Shown: positions 16,208 to 24,302, numbered from the stretch's first letter. The stretch: 60,446 nt of DNA from DASPFV01 sp035620975 (GCA_035620975.1 DASPFV010000054.1:1-60446), one strand, 5' to 3'. Translations and numbers: made by a program. The notes: a model not told the origin generated them from the letters alone.

Positions 16208-17314
16208 CTATCGGCTCGGCGGCCCGGACTGCAGGAGGCCGGGCGCCGCGGCCGGGGACTCGACGAGCCGCTGCGCCAGGTAGTTGACGATGTCCGCCTC
16301 GCCGCGGACGTTGGTGAGATAGGCCATGCGGAGGAGCTGTTCCCGGCGCCCGCGGAGCGTCTGCGTGATCCGCTCCCGCACTTCCGGCATGGACAGGTCG
16401 CGCTGTCCGGCCTTCTCGTGAGCCACGACGAGCACGAGCGTGTGGGCGCCGCCCGCGCTGAGCACGTTGACGGTCCCTGGCTCCTTGTTGAGGACCGCGT
16501 TCCGGAGAGCTGGCGGTGCCTGCTTCAGCCTGGACACCGGCACCAGCCCCATGTCTCCGCCGCGCGGGGCGGAGTCGGGATCTTCCGAGTACCCGGCCGC
16601 CAGGTCGCGGAACGAGGCGCCCGACTTCAGACGCTCGAGCAGCATCTTCAGCTTGGCCGCCGCGGCCTCCGGCGTGGTCGCGTCGTCGCCGGTGCCGTTC
16701 GACAGCTGTGCCTCGCGCACCGGTGTCACCACGATCTGCGCGATGTGGTACGCCTCCTCCGCGACGTTGAACTGACCGCGGTTGGCGTTGAAGAAGTCGG
16801 CGACCTCCTGGTCCGTGACCGAGATCTTCGAGCCCACCTCCTGCTCGATGACCTTCTGCGTGAGCAGCTCGCGGCGGAGCCCCTCGCGCATGTCGTCGAC
16901 GCTCAGGTTGCGCCGCTTCAACTCTTCCTGAAACGCTTCGTCGGGAAGGTTCCTCTTGGCGTTCGCGTAGGCGGTGTCGAGCTCTCCCTGCGTGATCTCG
17001 AGCTTCAGCGCCCCCGCCTTCGCCAGGAGGATTTCCTGAACGATGAGGTCGTTGAGGAGCGTCAGCTTGGCCGCCAGCACCTCCTCCTGTGACAGGCCCT
17101 CGGCTCCGCCCTGGCGCAGGTAGGCCTTGTCCACATCCTGCCGCGTAATCTGGCGGCCGTCGACGACAGCCCACGTGTCGGCCGAGACCTGGACGGCCGG
17201 CGTCGTCGCCGGTGCCTGACGACACGAGGTCGAGAGCCAGGTGCCGGCGACCGCAGCGAGGAGCGCGGGCAGGCGGCAGTGCCGGCTATGGACTAAGGAG
17301 CGCGGATTGAACAT
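16208..17314 (-). CDS. SurA/PpiC-type peptidyl-prolyl isomerase lipoprotein
   Basis: This 368-residue periplasmic folding factor has a hydrophobic lead and a plausible lipobox (LSTSC, Cys about residue 31), which predict a lipoprotein. Residues 45-190 form a SurA-like chaperone domain (VDGRQITRQDVDKAYLR, LNDLIVQEILLAKA, QGELDTAYANAKRNLPDEAF). A parvulin/PpiC rotamase domain follows (YHIAQIVVTPV, LKSGASFRDLAAGYSEDPDSAPRGGDMG, the last of which is a hallmark). It would assist outer-membrane or secreted protein folding, which suits a window full of exported proteins. ATG 17314 gives the signal peptide; TACCCT ends 7 nt before it and there is no SD. It is divergent from the sigma factor gene. Confidence 0.88.
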   Translation of the reverse strand: MFNPRSLVHSRHCRLPALLAAVAGTWLSTSCRQAPATTPAVQVSADTWAVVDGRQITRQDVDKAYLRQGGAEGLSQEEVLAAKLTLLNDLIVQEILLAKAGALKLEITQGELDTAYANAKRNLPDEAFQEELKRRNLSVDDMREGLRRELLTQKVIEQEVGSKISVTDQEVADFFNANRGQFNVAEEAYHIAQIVVTPVREAQLSNGTGDDATTPEAAAAKLKMLLERLKSGASFRDLAAGYSEDPDSAPRGGDMGLVPVSRLKQAPPALRNAVLNKEPGTVNVLSAGGAHTLVLVVAHEKAGQRDLSMPEVRERITQTLRGRREQLLRMAYLTNVRGEADIVNYLAQRLVESPAAAPGLLQSGPPSR

Positions 17315-17321
17315 TTCCGGT

Positions 17322-17327
17322 AGGGTA
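17322..17327 (-). promoter_or_regulatory. -10-like TACCCT before the SurA/PpiC gene
   Basis: TACCCT on the minus strand ends 7 nt before ATG 17314, again without an SD. This is the same arrangement as at other presumed leaderless starts in the window. Confidence 0.35.
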
Positions 17328-17392
17328 CAGCGGAGGGGCCCGGAGGGGCAAAGCCGGCGGCCCCGTGCCGCCCCTGCGAACGGCCGGGTGCC

Positions 17393-17421
17393 GTAACCGT
17401 CAGGCCCAGTGCGAGCGTAAT
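17393..17421 (+). promoter_or_regulatory. ECF-type promoter of the sigma factor operon
   Basis: GTAACC (17393-17398), a 17-bp spacer and CGTAAT (17416-17421) match the -35/-10 style of ECF sigma factors (AAC-type -35, CGTA-type -10). It lies just upstream of the sigma gene and recurs before the lipoprotein gene at 18700, which implies autoregulation. Confidence 0.6.
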
Positions 17422-17433
17422 ACCGGACGAGCG

Positions 17434-17967
17434 TTGCAGGAGCCCGACTTCGACCGTCTCGCCACGCTGATGCGGCACGCGCTGGAAGGCGACAGCCGTG
17501 CTTACGAGGCCGCGCTGCGCGAGATCGCGCAGGTCGTGCGGGCGTACGCCCGGGTGCGGCTCGGGGGAACACTGGCGGACGACGTGGTGCAGGAGACCCT
17601 GCTCTCGGTGCATAGGGCCCGCCACACCTACGATCCCCGACGACCGATTCGTCCCTGGCTCCTCGCCATCGCCCACAGCCGCGTCGTGGATGCCGCGCGC
17701 CGGCAGCGGCGCAGAACCAGGAACGAGGAGGCACTGGACGTCGATCCAGCAGGCTCCGCTCGTGGTTCCGGCGAACGGTCGCTCAGCGTGACCGAGGCAT
17801 TGTCCAGGCTTCCGCGCCGGCAGCGGCGCGTGATCGAGCTGCTCAAGCTGGAAGGGCAGAGCGCGAGGGAGGTTGCGGTGGCGCTCGGCCTGACCGTCTC
17901 GAACGTCAAGGTGATCGCGCACCGTGGCTACGCCGCGCTCCGGCGAAGCCTGAAGGATCAGACGTGA
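17434..17967 (+). CDS. ECF RNA polymerase sigma factor (SigF-like, paired with NrsF)
   Basis: This is a sigma factor of about 177 residues with only regions 2 and 4. Region 2 runs from YEAALREIAQVVRAYARVRL through DDVVQETLLSVHRARHTYD and RPWLLAIAHSRVVDAARR. Region 4 is LSRLPRRQRRVIELLKLEGQ with the helix-turn-helix SAREVAVALGLTVSNVKVIAHRG. The next gene is a DUF1109/NrsF anti-sigma factor, overlapping by 4 nt (GTGA), as in the SigF/NrsF pair of Caulobacter. The open frame reaches GTG 17365, but that start would lie upstream of the promoter found at 17393-17421. I chose TTG 17434; ATG 17470 is the alternative. Confidence 0.87.
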   Translation: MQEPDFDRLATLMRHALEGDSRAYEAALREIAQVVRAYARVRLGGTLADDVVQETLLSVHRARHTYDPRRPIRPWLLAIAHSRVVDAARRQRRRTRNEEALDVDPAGSARGSGERSLSVTEALSRLPRRQRRVIELLKLEGQSAREVAVALGLTVSNVKVIAHRGYAALRRSLKDQT

Positions 17968-18605
17968 AGCAGGATGAACTGATTGAGACGCTCGTCGACG
18001 ATCTCCGCAGGGTCCAGAACCGTCCGCGAACGGGCCGGTCGCTCGCCACGTTCCTGCTGTGGTCCGCGGGATCGGCTCTGGTGTTCACGCGGGGGGGCAC
18101 GAGCATTTCGGACGCGCCCGGCGGCGCCGCGCTCTCGCTCTTCGTGATCCTGATGACGGCTGCGGCCGCGGCAATCGTTTCGTCGATTCCGGGTCGCCAG
18201 GCCTGGCGTGTGGGTGGCGTGTTGTCGCTCGTGCTCCTGCTGGTGTGGGGGGGAGGTGCCGCGATCCGCGCCGTATCCGTCTGGCACGTTCCGTTCGCTC
18301 TCTGGGGACCCGTTCCCTGGACGAAGTGCCTGATTTTCACGCTCGCATTTGCCGTGGTTCCGACGCTGGCGCTCATCCGGATCGTGAATCGCGGCTGGGT
18401 GGTCCAGGCGGGGATGACGGCCGTCCTGACGTTCACCGCCGGGGCTGCCGCTGGGGCACTCACGATCAGCCTCGAGTGTCCCTCGCATGCGCCGCTCCAC
18501 CTGCTGCTCGGCCATATGCTGCCGATCGTGTGCGCGGCGCTGATTGGCCTCTTGTTCGCCCGTCTTCTCTTCGTCCGCCCGCTGGTCCCGCCTCTCGCCA
18601 CCTGA
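17964..18605 (+). CDS. DUF1109 / NrsF family anti-sigma factor
   Basis: This 213-residue polytopic membrane protein of the DUF1109 (NrsF) family starts at GTG 17964, overlapping the sigma stop. The cytoplasmic N-terminus (KQDELIETLVDDLRRV) is typical of the domain that holds the sigma factor. About six hydrophobic segments follow. A family hallmark near the C-terminus is LECPSHAPLHLLLGHMLP, with a conserved Cys-Pro, and another Cys lies in VPWTKCLIF. In Caulobacter, paired cysteines in NrsF are linked to sensing heavy metal or redox stress and releasing SigF. The two cysteines here suggest the same, though that is inferred. Translational coupling to the sigma gene supports a sigma/anti-sigma pair. 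Confidence 0.88.
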   Translation: MKQDELIETLVDDLRRVQNRPRTGRSLATFLLWSAGSALVFTRGGTSISDAPGGAALSLFVILMTAAAAAIVSSIPGRQAWRVGGVLSLVLLLVWGGGAAIRAVSVWHVPFALWGPVPWTKCLIFTLAFAVVPTLALIRIVNRGWVVQAGMTAVLTFTAGAAAGALTISLECPSHAPLHLLLGHMLPIVCAALIGLLFARLLFVRPLVPPLAT

Positions 18606-18620
18606 GCCCTGACCCCGGTC

Positions 18621-18648
18621 GTAACCTGTCGCCTGCCCGGTGCGTAAC
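18621..18648 (+). promoter_or_regulatory. ECF-type promoter before the small lipoprotein gene
   Basis: GTAACC (18621-18626), a 16-bp spacer and CGTAAC (18643-18648) repeat the motif found before the sigma gene. The predicted transcript would start near 18655 and carry a leader of about 45 nt with GGAAAGG before ATG 18700. Confidence 0.6.
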
Positions 18649-18699
18649 ACCTGGTGACACGGCGCTTCGACCTGCGCGTCGTGGAAAGGTGCACACGAC

Positions 18700-19086
18700 A
18701 TGACCAAGAGCTTGAGGTTCGTTCCGCTGCTGGCGCTCGGGCTGGCGGCCGCTGCGTGTTCGTCGCAGCCGACCGCCCCGTCCTCGACGGCTGGGTCTGC
18801 GGCGCTCGCCGACAACGTGGCGACCAAGGGCGGGCGCGCCGGCACGACTGGCGTGGTGTACGTCACCAGCCAGGGTCTCTACTACGACACGTTCGTGACG
18901 AGGGATCCGCTGCCGATGCAGGGGAAGTTCCAGCAGCTGATCGACGGTCAGACCGAGTTCGGTCCAGGCGATCCGGAGTACCTCGGCGGCCGGTGGTGGG
19001 AAGATCTCAACCCCAACGGCATCCAGGACCCCGAAGATCACTTCTTCCTCTGCCCGCTCCTTCCGCCCGGGCGGCCGACGCCATAG
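18700..19086 (+). CDS. Small lipoprotein of unknown function, candidate ECF-sigma target
   Basis: I do not recognise this 128-residue protein. It has a signal peptide (SLRFVPLLALGLAAAAC) with a clear lipobox, AAAAC, at residue 20, followed by a Ser/Thr/Pro-rich linker. The mature part has VVYVTSQGLYYDTFVTRDPLP, QLIDGQTEFGPGDPEYLGGRWWEDLNPNG and a Pro-rich end. The Asp/Asn-rich NPNGIQDPEDH patch could bind a metal. GGAAAGG precedes the ATG. It follows the sigma/anti-sigma genes by 94 nt and has its own copy of their promoter motif, so it is probably controlled by that sigma factor and may act in an envelope stress response. The last point is an inference. Confidence 0.75.
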   Translation: MTKSLRFVPLLALGLAAAACSSQPTAPSSTAGSAALADNVATKGGRAGTTGVVYVTSQGLYYDTFVTRDPLPMQGKFQQLIDGQTEFGPGDPEYLGGRWWEDLNPNGIQDPEDHFFLCPLLPPGRPTP

Positions 19087-19181
19087 CGCTGCTTCGTCGG
19101 ATTCGCTGAAGCTGGCGGAACGTGGCATGCTCCGGGATCTCGGCCCGGCTGGCCAGCCGCGTCATCCCGGGAGGAACCGCG

Positions 19182-19298
19182 GTGGCCTCAGATGAGGCCG
19201 TGGCGCTCGACGACGTGCTGGCGGCCCTCGTCGCCCTCGCGCTGATCGAGCCCCGGCCATCCGTGCTCGGTCAGCACGTGCACGCGGCATCCGCCTGA
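19182..19298 (+). CDS. Possible 38-residue small protein (doubtful)
   Basis: A short frame starts at GTG 19182 with a good SD (GGGAGG about 7 nt before) and ends at TGA 19298. It is rich in Ala, Leu and Val (LDDVLAALVALALIEPRPS). A small palindrome, GGCCTCA-GA-TGAGGCC, overlaps the start (19184-19199). No family is recognised; it may be chance in GC-rich DNA. The rest of the 342-nt gap 19087-19428 holds nothing else I can support. Confidence 0.18.
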   Translation: MASDEAVALDDVLAALVALALIEPRPSVLGQHVHAASA

Positions 19299-19412
19299 GC
19301 GTCCATCGAGCCGCGTTGGCGAAGTGGCGAGTGCCACCGTACGTCGGCGTCACGGACGCTCCGGCATTCGACTGAACGCCCCGAAACATCGCAGCACGGA
19401 CGTCCGTGCGGG

Positions 19413-19418
19413 TACAAT
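19413..19418 (+). promoter_or_regulatory. -10-like TACAAT before the PVC-type dehydrogenase gene
   Basis: TACAAT ends 10 nt before ATG 19429. No SD and no clear -35 are seen. It supports the choice of that start and a leaderless or near-leaderless mRNA. Confidence 0.4.
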
Positions 19419-19428
19419 CCGTCAGCCG

Positions 19429-22287
19429 ATGCTCAGCCGAGTGGTTCGGGTGACTCTGTGCGGCGCGCTTCTCGCGGCTCCATCTGGACGACAGCCAGCC
19501 TCTCTCACCGGTGACTTCGTCCTCGCCGACGATCTCGAGATCCGGCTGTGGGCCGAGTCGCCGATGTTCTTCAACCCCACGAACATCGATGTCGACGCCC
19601 GCGGCCGCGTCTGGGTCGCCGAAGCGGTCAACTACCGGCAGTTCAACACGGCAAAGCTCGATCCGCTGACGCACCCCGCCGGCGACCGGATCCTCGTGCT
19701 CGAGGACACGAACCACGACGGCGCCGCCGACTCGGTCAAGGTGTTCGTCCAGGACCAGGACCTCCGGGCGCCCCTCGGTCTCGCCGTCATCGGCACCCGC
19801 GTCGTCGTTTCCGCATCGCCGCACCTGGTCGTTTACACCGACGCGGACGCCGATGACGTGCCGGAAAGGAAGGAGATTCTGCTGACCGGGTTCGGCGGGT
19901 TCGATCACGATCACGGCCTGCACGCCGTGGTCGCCGGACCGGACGGCCGCTGGTACTTCAACGCCGGCAACGCCGGGCCTCATGTGGTCACGGACAGGGC
20001 AGGCTGGACCTTGCGCGCGGGGAGCATCTACACGGGCGGCAGCCCGTACAACCTGAAGAACCAGGGAGGCATGACGAGCGACGACGGACGCGTGTGGGTC
20101 GGCGGCGTGGGTCTCCGAATGGCGCCGGACGGCACGGCGCTCACGGTGCTCGCGCACAACTTCCGCAACGCGTACGAGCTTGCGGTGGACTCCTTCGGCG
20201 ACCTCTGGCAGAACGACAACGACGACCAGGTCATGACGTGCCGCACCACCTGGCTGATGGAGGGCGGCAGCGCCGGTTACTTCAGCGCGGACGGCACCCG
20301 CACGTGGCAGGCCGATCGCCGCCCCGGCCAGAGCTCGTTCGCGGCGCACTGGCACCAGGACGACCCCGGCGTGCTGCCTGCCGGCGACAATACCGGCGCC
20401 GGTGCGCCTGCGGGGATCGTCCGTTACGAGAGCGACCTCCTCGGGACCCGGTATCGCGGAATGCTCCTGAGCGCGGATGCCGGGCGGAACGTCGTCTTCG
20501 GATATGTGCCTCGGCCGCACGGCGCCGGCTTTGCCCTCGAGCGGTTCGACTTCCTGTCGAGCCTGCCCGCCGGGCACGACAACTACATCTGGGACCGGGT
20601 CGATCAGGATCGGAGGAAATGGTTCCGCCCGAGCGATGTCGCGGTCGGGCCGGACGGGGCCATCTACGTAGCCGACTGGTACGATCCGATCGTCGGCGGT
20701 CACCAGATGCACGACCGCCGTGGCCACGGCCGCATCTATCGGATCACGCCCCGCGGCCGACGGCTGAAGGTGCCCGCGATCGATCTCGGTACGCGCGAAG
20801 GACAGGTCGGCGCGCTGCTCAGTCCTGCCGTCAACGTTCGCGCCGCCGGCCTCGAGCGCCTCGTGGGCGGCAGCGATCAGACGTTCCCGGCCGTTCGACG
20901 CATCCTTGCCGATCCCAATCCCTTCCATCGCGCCCGCGGCGTCTGGTTGCTGGCCCGGCTCGGTCCGGCCGGCCTCCGGGCGCTGCGTGCGCTGCTCGCC
21001 GACCCGGATCCGCAGATACGGATCGCGGCGTTCCGCGCACTGCGCCAGGCGAAGCGCGACGTGCGGGAGGAGGCGCGAGTCCTTGCCGGCGATTCATCGC
21101 CGGCTGTCCGCCGCGAGGTGGCACTCTCGCTCCGCGACGTGCCAGCCGAGGAGAGCCGCGACCTTCTGCTGGAACTTGCGAGCCGGTACGATGGACACGA
21201 CGACTGGTACCTCGAGGCGCTGGGCATCGGGGCGACCGGCAAGGAAGAGGCGCTCTACACGGCCCTGCTCCCTGTGTTGGGCGATCCCGATCCGCTGCGC
21301 TGGGATGCGCGGTTCGCGAGCATCGCCTGGCGGCTGCATCCGCTCGCGGCGATCGATGCGTTCAGAATCCGGGCGTCGGCGCCGTCGTTGCCGGCGGAAG
21401 CACGGCGGCAGGCGCTCACCGCGCTCGCGTTCGTCAAGGATCCCGGGGCCGCCGCGGCAATGGCCGGCTTGACTCGCAGTCCGCTGGAAGACGTCGCCGC
21501 GACAGCGGCCTGGTGGATGAATCACCGCCGGGCGAACGACTGGCGTTCATATCCGGTCGCAGGGTGGGTGACGGCGGCGGCTCCGGCTCCACCCGCTTCG
21601 CTCGAGGAGATGCTCTCACGCCAGGAACTCGTGCTCGACCCGGCCGCCCCGATCGACCGGCGCATCGACGCGGCGCTGGCCATGGCGCGCGACGCCGTCG
21701 GCGCCAGAATGCTCATTGCGCTGGCGGCGCAGAACCGGGTCGCGTATCAGCTGCGCGAGGCCGTGGGTTCCGTGGTGTTCACCCATCCGGAGGCGCCGGT
21801 TCGGGCCGCGGCGGGCGCGTACTTCCCGCGCCCCGGCGGATCGCCGCGCGCCGCCCCGGGAGATCTCGTGAGCCTCGAGGGCAGCGCGACCCGTGGGCTG
21901 GGCCGCTTCTACGGCAGCTGCGCGAGCTGCCATCGATTCAACGGCGCCGGTACCGATGTGGGCCCGGATCTCAGCGAGATTCGGCGGAAGTTCGATGCTG
22001 CGGGCCTCGCCGAAGCCATCCTCGACCCAAACGCCGGGATCGCTTTCGGATACGCAGCCGAGGTCTTCGTCCGGCGCAGCGGCGAGGCGACGATCGGGTT
22101 CCTCCAGGCCGCAGGCCAGACGCTGACGATCCGCGATAGCTCCGGGCGCCCGCTGACGCTCCGCCAGGAGGAGCTGACGACGCGGGTTCCGCTGACGGCG
22201 AGCCTGATGCCGGACGCCCTCTCGCTCGGTCTCGGCGAGCAGGACGTCGCGGACATCGTGGCGTTCCTCATGAGTCCGCCCCGCTGA
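19429..22287 (+). CDS. PVC-type membrane-bound dehydrogenase with C-terminal CxxCH haem domain
   Basis: This 952-residue exported protein opens with a signal-like leader (VTLCGALLAAPSGRQP). A beta-propeller of the putative membrane-bound dehydrogenase type follows (about residues 30-440), with motifs NPTNIDVDARGRVWVAEAVNYR, a Ca-like EDTNHDGAADSVK, FDHDHGLHAVVAGPDG, and RPSDVAVGPDGAIYVADWYDP. A HEAT-like helical region (about 450-770) leads to a cytochrome-c-like domain with the haem site GSCASCHRFNGAGTDVGPDL (about residue 827). The family is common in Planctomycetes and Acidobacteria; the substrate is thought to be a sugar or polyol, but this is unproven. An isomerase pseudogene follows 13 nt later. 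ATG 19429 was preferred over the upstream open frame because it begins the signal peptide. Confidence 0.88.
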   Translation: MLSRVVRVTLCGALLAAPSGRQPASLTGDFVLADDLEIRLWAESPMFFNPTNIDVDARGRVWVAEAVNYRQFNTAKLDPLTHPAGDRILVLEDTNHDGAADSVKVFVQDQDLRAPLGLAVIGTRVVVSASPHLVVYTDADADDVPERKEILLTGFGGFDHDHGLHAVVAGPDGRWYFNAGNAGPHVVTDRAGWTLRAGSIYTGGSPYNLKNQGGMTSDDGRVWVGGVGLRMAPDGTALTVLAHNFRNAYELAVDSFGDLWQNDNDDQVMTCRTTWLMEGGSAGYFSADGTRTWQADRRPGQSSFAAHWHQDDPGVLPAGDNTGAGAPAGIVRYESDLLGTRYRGMLLSADAGRNVVFGYVPRPHGAGFALERFDFLSSLPAGHDNYIWDRVDQDRRKWFRPSDVAVGPDGAIYVADWYDPIVGGHQMHDRRGHGRIYRITPRGRRLKVPAIDLGTREGQVGALLSPAVNVRAAGLERLVGGSDQTFPAVRRILADPNPFHRARGVWLLARLGPAGLRALRALLADPDPQIRIAAFRALRQAKRDVREEARVLAGDSSPAVRREVALSLRDVPAEESRDLLLELASRYDGHDDWYLEALGIGATGKEEALYTALLPVLGDPDPLRWDARFASIAWRLHPLAAIDAFRIRASAPSLPAEARRQALTALAFVKDPGAAAAMAGLTRSPLEDVAATAAWWMNHRRANDWRSYPVAGWVTAAAPAPPASLEEMLSRQELVLDPAAPIDRRIDAALAMARDAVGARMLIALAAQNRVAYQLREAVGSVVFTHPEAPVRAAAGAYFPRPGGSPRAAPGDLVSLEGSATRGLGRFYGSCASCHRFNGAGTDVGPDLSEIRRKFDAAGLAEAILDPNAGIAFGYAAEVFVRRSGEATIGFLQAAGQTLTIRDSSGRPLTLRQEELTTRVPLTASLMPDALSLGLGEQDVADIVAFLMSPPR

Positions 22288-22300
22288 GGCAGGTACGCCA

Positions 22301-22766
22301 ATGCCCGGAAGCCCAGGCGGCCGCTGGACACGGCGCGAGCTGCTCGGAATTGCCGCTTCGCTCGCGGCCGACAGTCTGCCCGCCGCCAGCGCGGCGGCGG
22401 CCGTTCCCCGGCAGGCCCACCCGCGCTTCCGGATCGGCGCCTGCGACTGGTCGATCGGGATGCGCGCCAGGCCTGACGCCCTTGGGCTGGCGGCGAGGCT
22501 GGGGCTCGACGGCGTGCAGGTTTCGATGGGAAGCGTTGAGAACGATCTGCACCTGCGCCGGCCCGAGGTGCAGCAGGCCTACCGCGAAGGAGAACGGCTT
22601 CCTGCTCGGTCAGGGGCGCATCGATTTCGTGGCTCTCCGACAGGCGCTCGACGACATCGGCTATACGGGATGGATTCAGATCGAAGGCACCATCCCGAAA
22701 GGTCAGCCGGTGTTCGAGAGCTACCTCGAGAACGTACGCGTCATGCGGCGCCTGTTCGGCACGTGA
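22301..22766 (+). pseudogene. Sugar phosphate isomerase/epimerase (AP-endonuclease-like TIM barrel), internally deleted and frameshifted
   Basis: The first frame (ATG 22301) has a Tat-like signal (RRELLGIAASLAA) and the typical start of an exported xylose-isomerase-like protein: RIGACDWSIGMRARPDALG, LDGVQVSMGSVENDLHLRRP. At about 22585 it reads QQAYRE, then loses meaning. From the same point another frame gives the family's C-terminus: KENGFLLGQGRIDFVALRQA, LDDIGYTGWIQIEGTIPKG, then VRVMRRLFGT, with stop at 22766. The central barrel, about 150-170 residues with the metal ligands, is absent. This is best explained by one out-of-frame deletion. The gene once formed a pair with the upstream PVC-type dehydrogenase, and the product must be inactive. 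Confidence 0.82.
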
Positions 22767-22926
22767 GAACGATGGCCCCGGGCGCCGCCCCAGGGCCGGT
22801 CGCCCGCGTCATCGGCACCCGTTCCACCAGCACGGGAACGGGACGGCACACCGTGTTGCACACCGGCGAGTGCGCCTGCGCGAACTGCAGCAGGTCGTCC
22901 AGTTCCTCGTCGGTTGCATTCCCGGG
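22741..22926 (-). pseudogene. Probable C-terminal remnant of an OsmC-family protein
   Basis: On the minus strand, 22816-22920 reads like the last third of an OsmC-family protein: ATDEELDDLLQFAQAHSPVC followed by NTVCRPVPVLVERV. The phrase HSPVCNTVCRPVPV is characteristic of that family's second Cys region. No N-terminal part with the first Cys lies upstream; the frame runs into a hairpin (22942-22968) and then into the FMO gene's downstream side. It is therefore a decayed fragment. The assignment rests on pattern memory and should be checked by protein search. Confidence 0.45.
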
Positions 22927-22941
22927 CCTTGTGAGATAACG

Positions 22942-22968
22942 CCAACGGCGGGCGAGACCCGCCGTTGG
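22942..22968. terminator. Strong 11-bp hairpin, possible terminator of the FMO gene
   Basis: CCAACGGCGGG (22942-22952) pairs perfectly with CCCGCCGTTGG (22958-22968) around the loop CGAGA. It lies about 50 nt beyond the stop of the minus-strand monooxygenase gene. There is no U-tract. Confidence 0.5.
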
Positions 22969-23018
22969 ATGGGCTCCTGTCAGCAACGGCTGCTGCGATT
23001 CGCGGCCGACGGCACGCC

Positions 23019-24296
23019 TTATCGCGGCGTGGGGTGGCGAACTGCCGCCGGATGGCTCGTCGGGTTGGCCAGGTATCGAGCGAGGTGGTCGACCAGATCC
23101 CGCGCGTCGTCTTCGGCGCCATGAATGAACGACGACTTACGACGGCGGAGGACGGGCAGCCCGATGGCATACAGGCCAGGCGCCTCGACCACTCCGCCTT
23201 CGTGCCGCAGGTGCCCCTTGTGATCGACCACGGGCACGTCAAGCCAGTTGTAGTCCGGCCGGAACCCCGTGGCCCAGATGATCGCCCGGATCTCGCCGCC
23301 GCGCAGGTCGAGGTCGAGGCGGGTGGAGGCTGGCACGCGAGTCGGGGCGAAGCGCTCGGGCGGGCCGACCTCCGCATCACGGCCCGTTGCGCGCGCCCAC
23401 TCATCGAAAGTGTCGAGCAGGCGGTCCATCTTGAGGTCGGCCAGCGCGAAGAGGTTCCGCAGGCCGCCCGAGAAGAGCGCCCGTCCGTCGCGTACGGCCG
23501 CCAGCCGACCCACGAGCTGGACGCCAGCTTGGCTCAGCGTGTTCAGGTCCAGCGTCGACCGCTCCGGCGTTCCCACCAGCTGGGGGGACGGCAGCCCGCG
23601 GGCTCTGACCAGATCGTCGATTTCGTCGTAGCGCTGGTTCCAGACGCCGGAGGCGTCCATCCACCACAGCACGTCGCGGCCACGGTAGATTCGCGGTAAC
23701 CGCACGTGCTCGCCGACCGACAGCGTTACCGGACGCCCGGAGCGGCGAATCTCGTCCGCCAGCTGCACGCCCGTGGCAGACGCGCCGACGACGAGCACGC
23801 CGCCGTCCGGCAGTTGCTGCGGACTGCGGTATTCGAACGGTGTGAGCGACTCGATCGAGGCTGGAACGCCCTGGCGGAGGGCCGGAACGCTCGGGACGTT
23901 GCATGCGCCGGTCGCCAGCACGACGGTCCGGCACCGCAGCTCGGTGCCGGGCGTAGTGACGACGTACCCGTCGCTGGCTGGCCGGACCGAGGTCACCTCG
24001 GTCCGGGTGCGCACGGGGGCGCGGGTGACGACGGCGAACCGTGATACGAAGTCGATGACCTCGGCCATCGTCATGAAGCCGTCTGGATCGCTGCCCGCGT
24101 AGCCGTAGCCGGGCAGCCGGCTCTGCCAGTTGGGTGTCAACAGGCGCAGAGAGTCCCAGCGCTCGCGTCGCCAGGAGTTGGCCACGTCCCCGCGTTCGAG
24201 CACCACGTGCTCGATCGAGCGCTCACTGAGACAGCGGCTCGCCGCCAGCCCGGCGTGACCGGCTCCGATGACGACAGTCGTGACCCGTTCCGGCAT
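23019..24296 (-). CDS. FAD/NADPH-dependent monooxygenase (CzcO/Baeyer-Villiger-like)
   Basis: This 425-residue flavoprotein begins at once with the FAD-binding Rossmann motif VVIGAGHAGLAASRCLSER (G-x-G-x-x-G at about residues 11-16). The second dinucleotide site, for NADPH, is VLVVGASATGVQLADEIRRS (about 170). The ATG motif before the C-terminal FAD contact is AIIWATGFRPDYNWLD, and the C-terminal tail has GLYAIGLPVLRRRKSSFIHGA. This matches single-component flavin monooxygenase/oxidoreductases annotated as CzcO or TrkA-like, with no known substrate. ATG 24296 is 6 nt from a perfect 9-bp hairpin (24303-24323). The upstream same-strand gene is OsmC, 235 nt away across a repeat-rich gap. Confidence 0.88.
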   Translation of the reverse strand: MPERVTTVVIGAGHAGLAASRCLSERSIEHVVLERGDVANSWRRERWDSLRLLTPNWQSRLPGYGYAGSDPDGFMTMAEVIDFVSRFAVVTRAPVRTRTEVTSVRPASDGYVVTTPGTELRCRTVVLATGACNVPSVPALRQGVPASIESLTPFEYRSPQQLPDGGVLVVGASATGVQLADEIRRSGRPVTLSVGEHVRLPRIYRGRDVLWWMDASGVWNQRYDEIDDLVRARGLPSPQLVGTPERSTLDLNTLSQAGVQLVGRLAAVRDGRALFSGGLRNLFALADLKMDRLLDTFDEWARATGRDAEVGPPERFAPTRVPASTRLDLDLRGGEIRAIIWATGFRPDYNWLDVPVVDHKGHLRHEGGVVEAPGLYAIGLPVLRRRKSSFIHGAEDDARDLVDHLARYLANPTSHPAAVRHPTPR

Positions 24297-24302
24297 TACT
24301 CA

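Noticed and set aside
19162..20928. A 588-codon minus-strand frame
   Set aside because: It overlaps the PVC-type dehydrogenase propeller on the other strand and shows only low-complexity composition.
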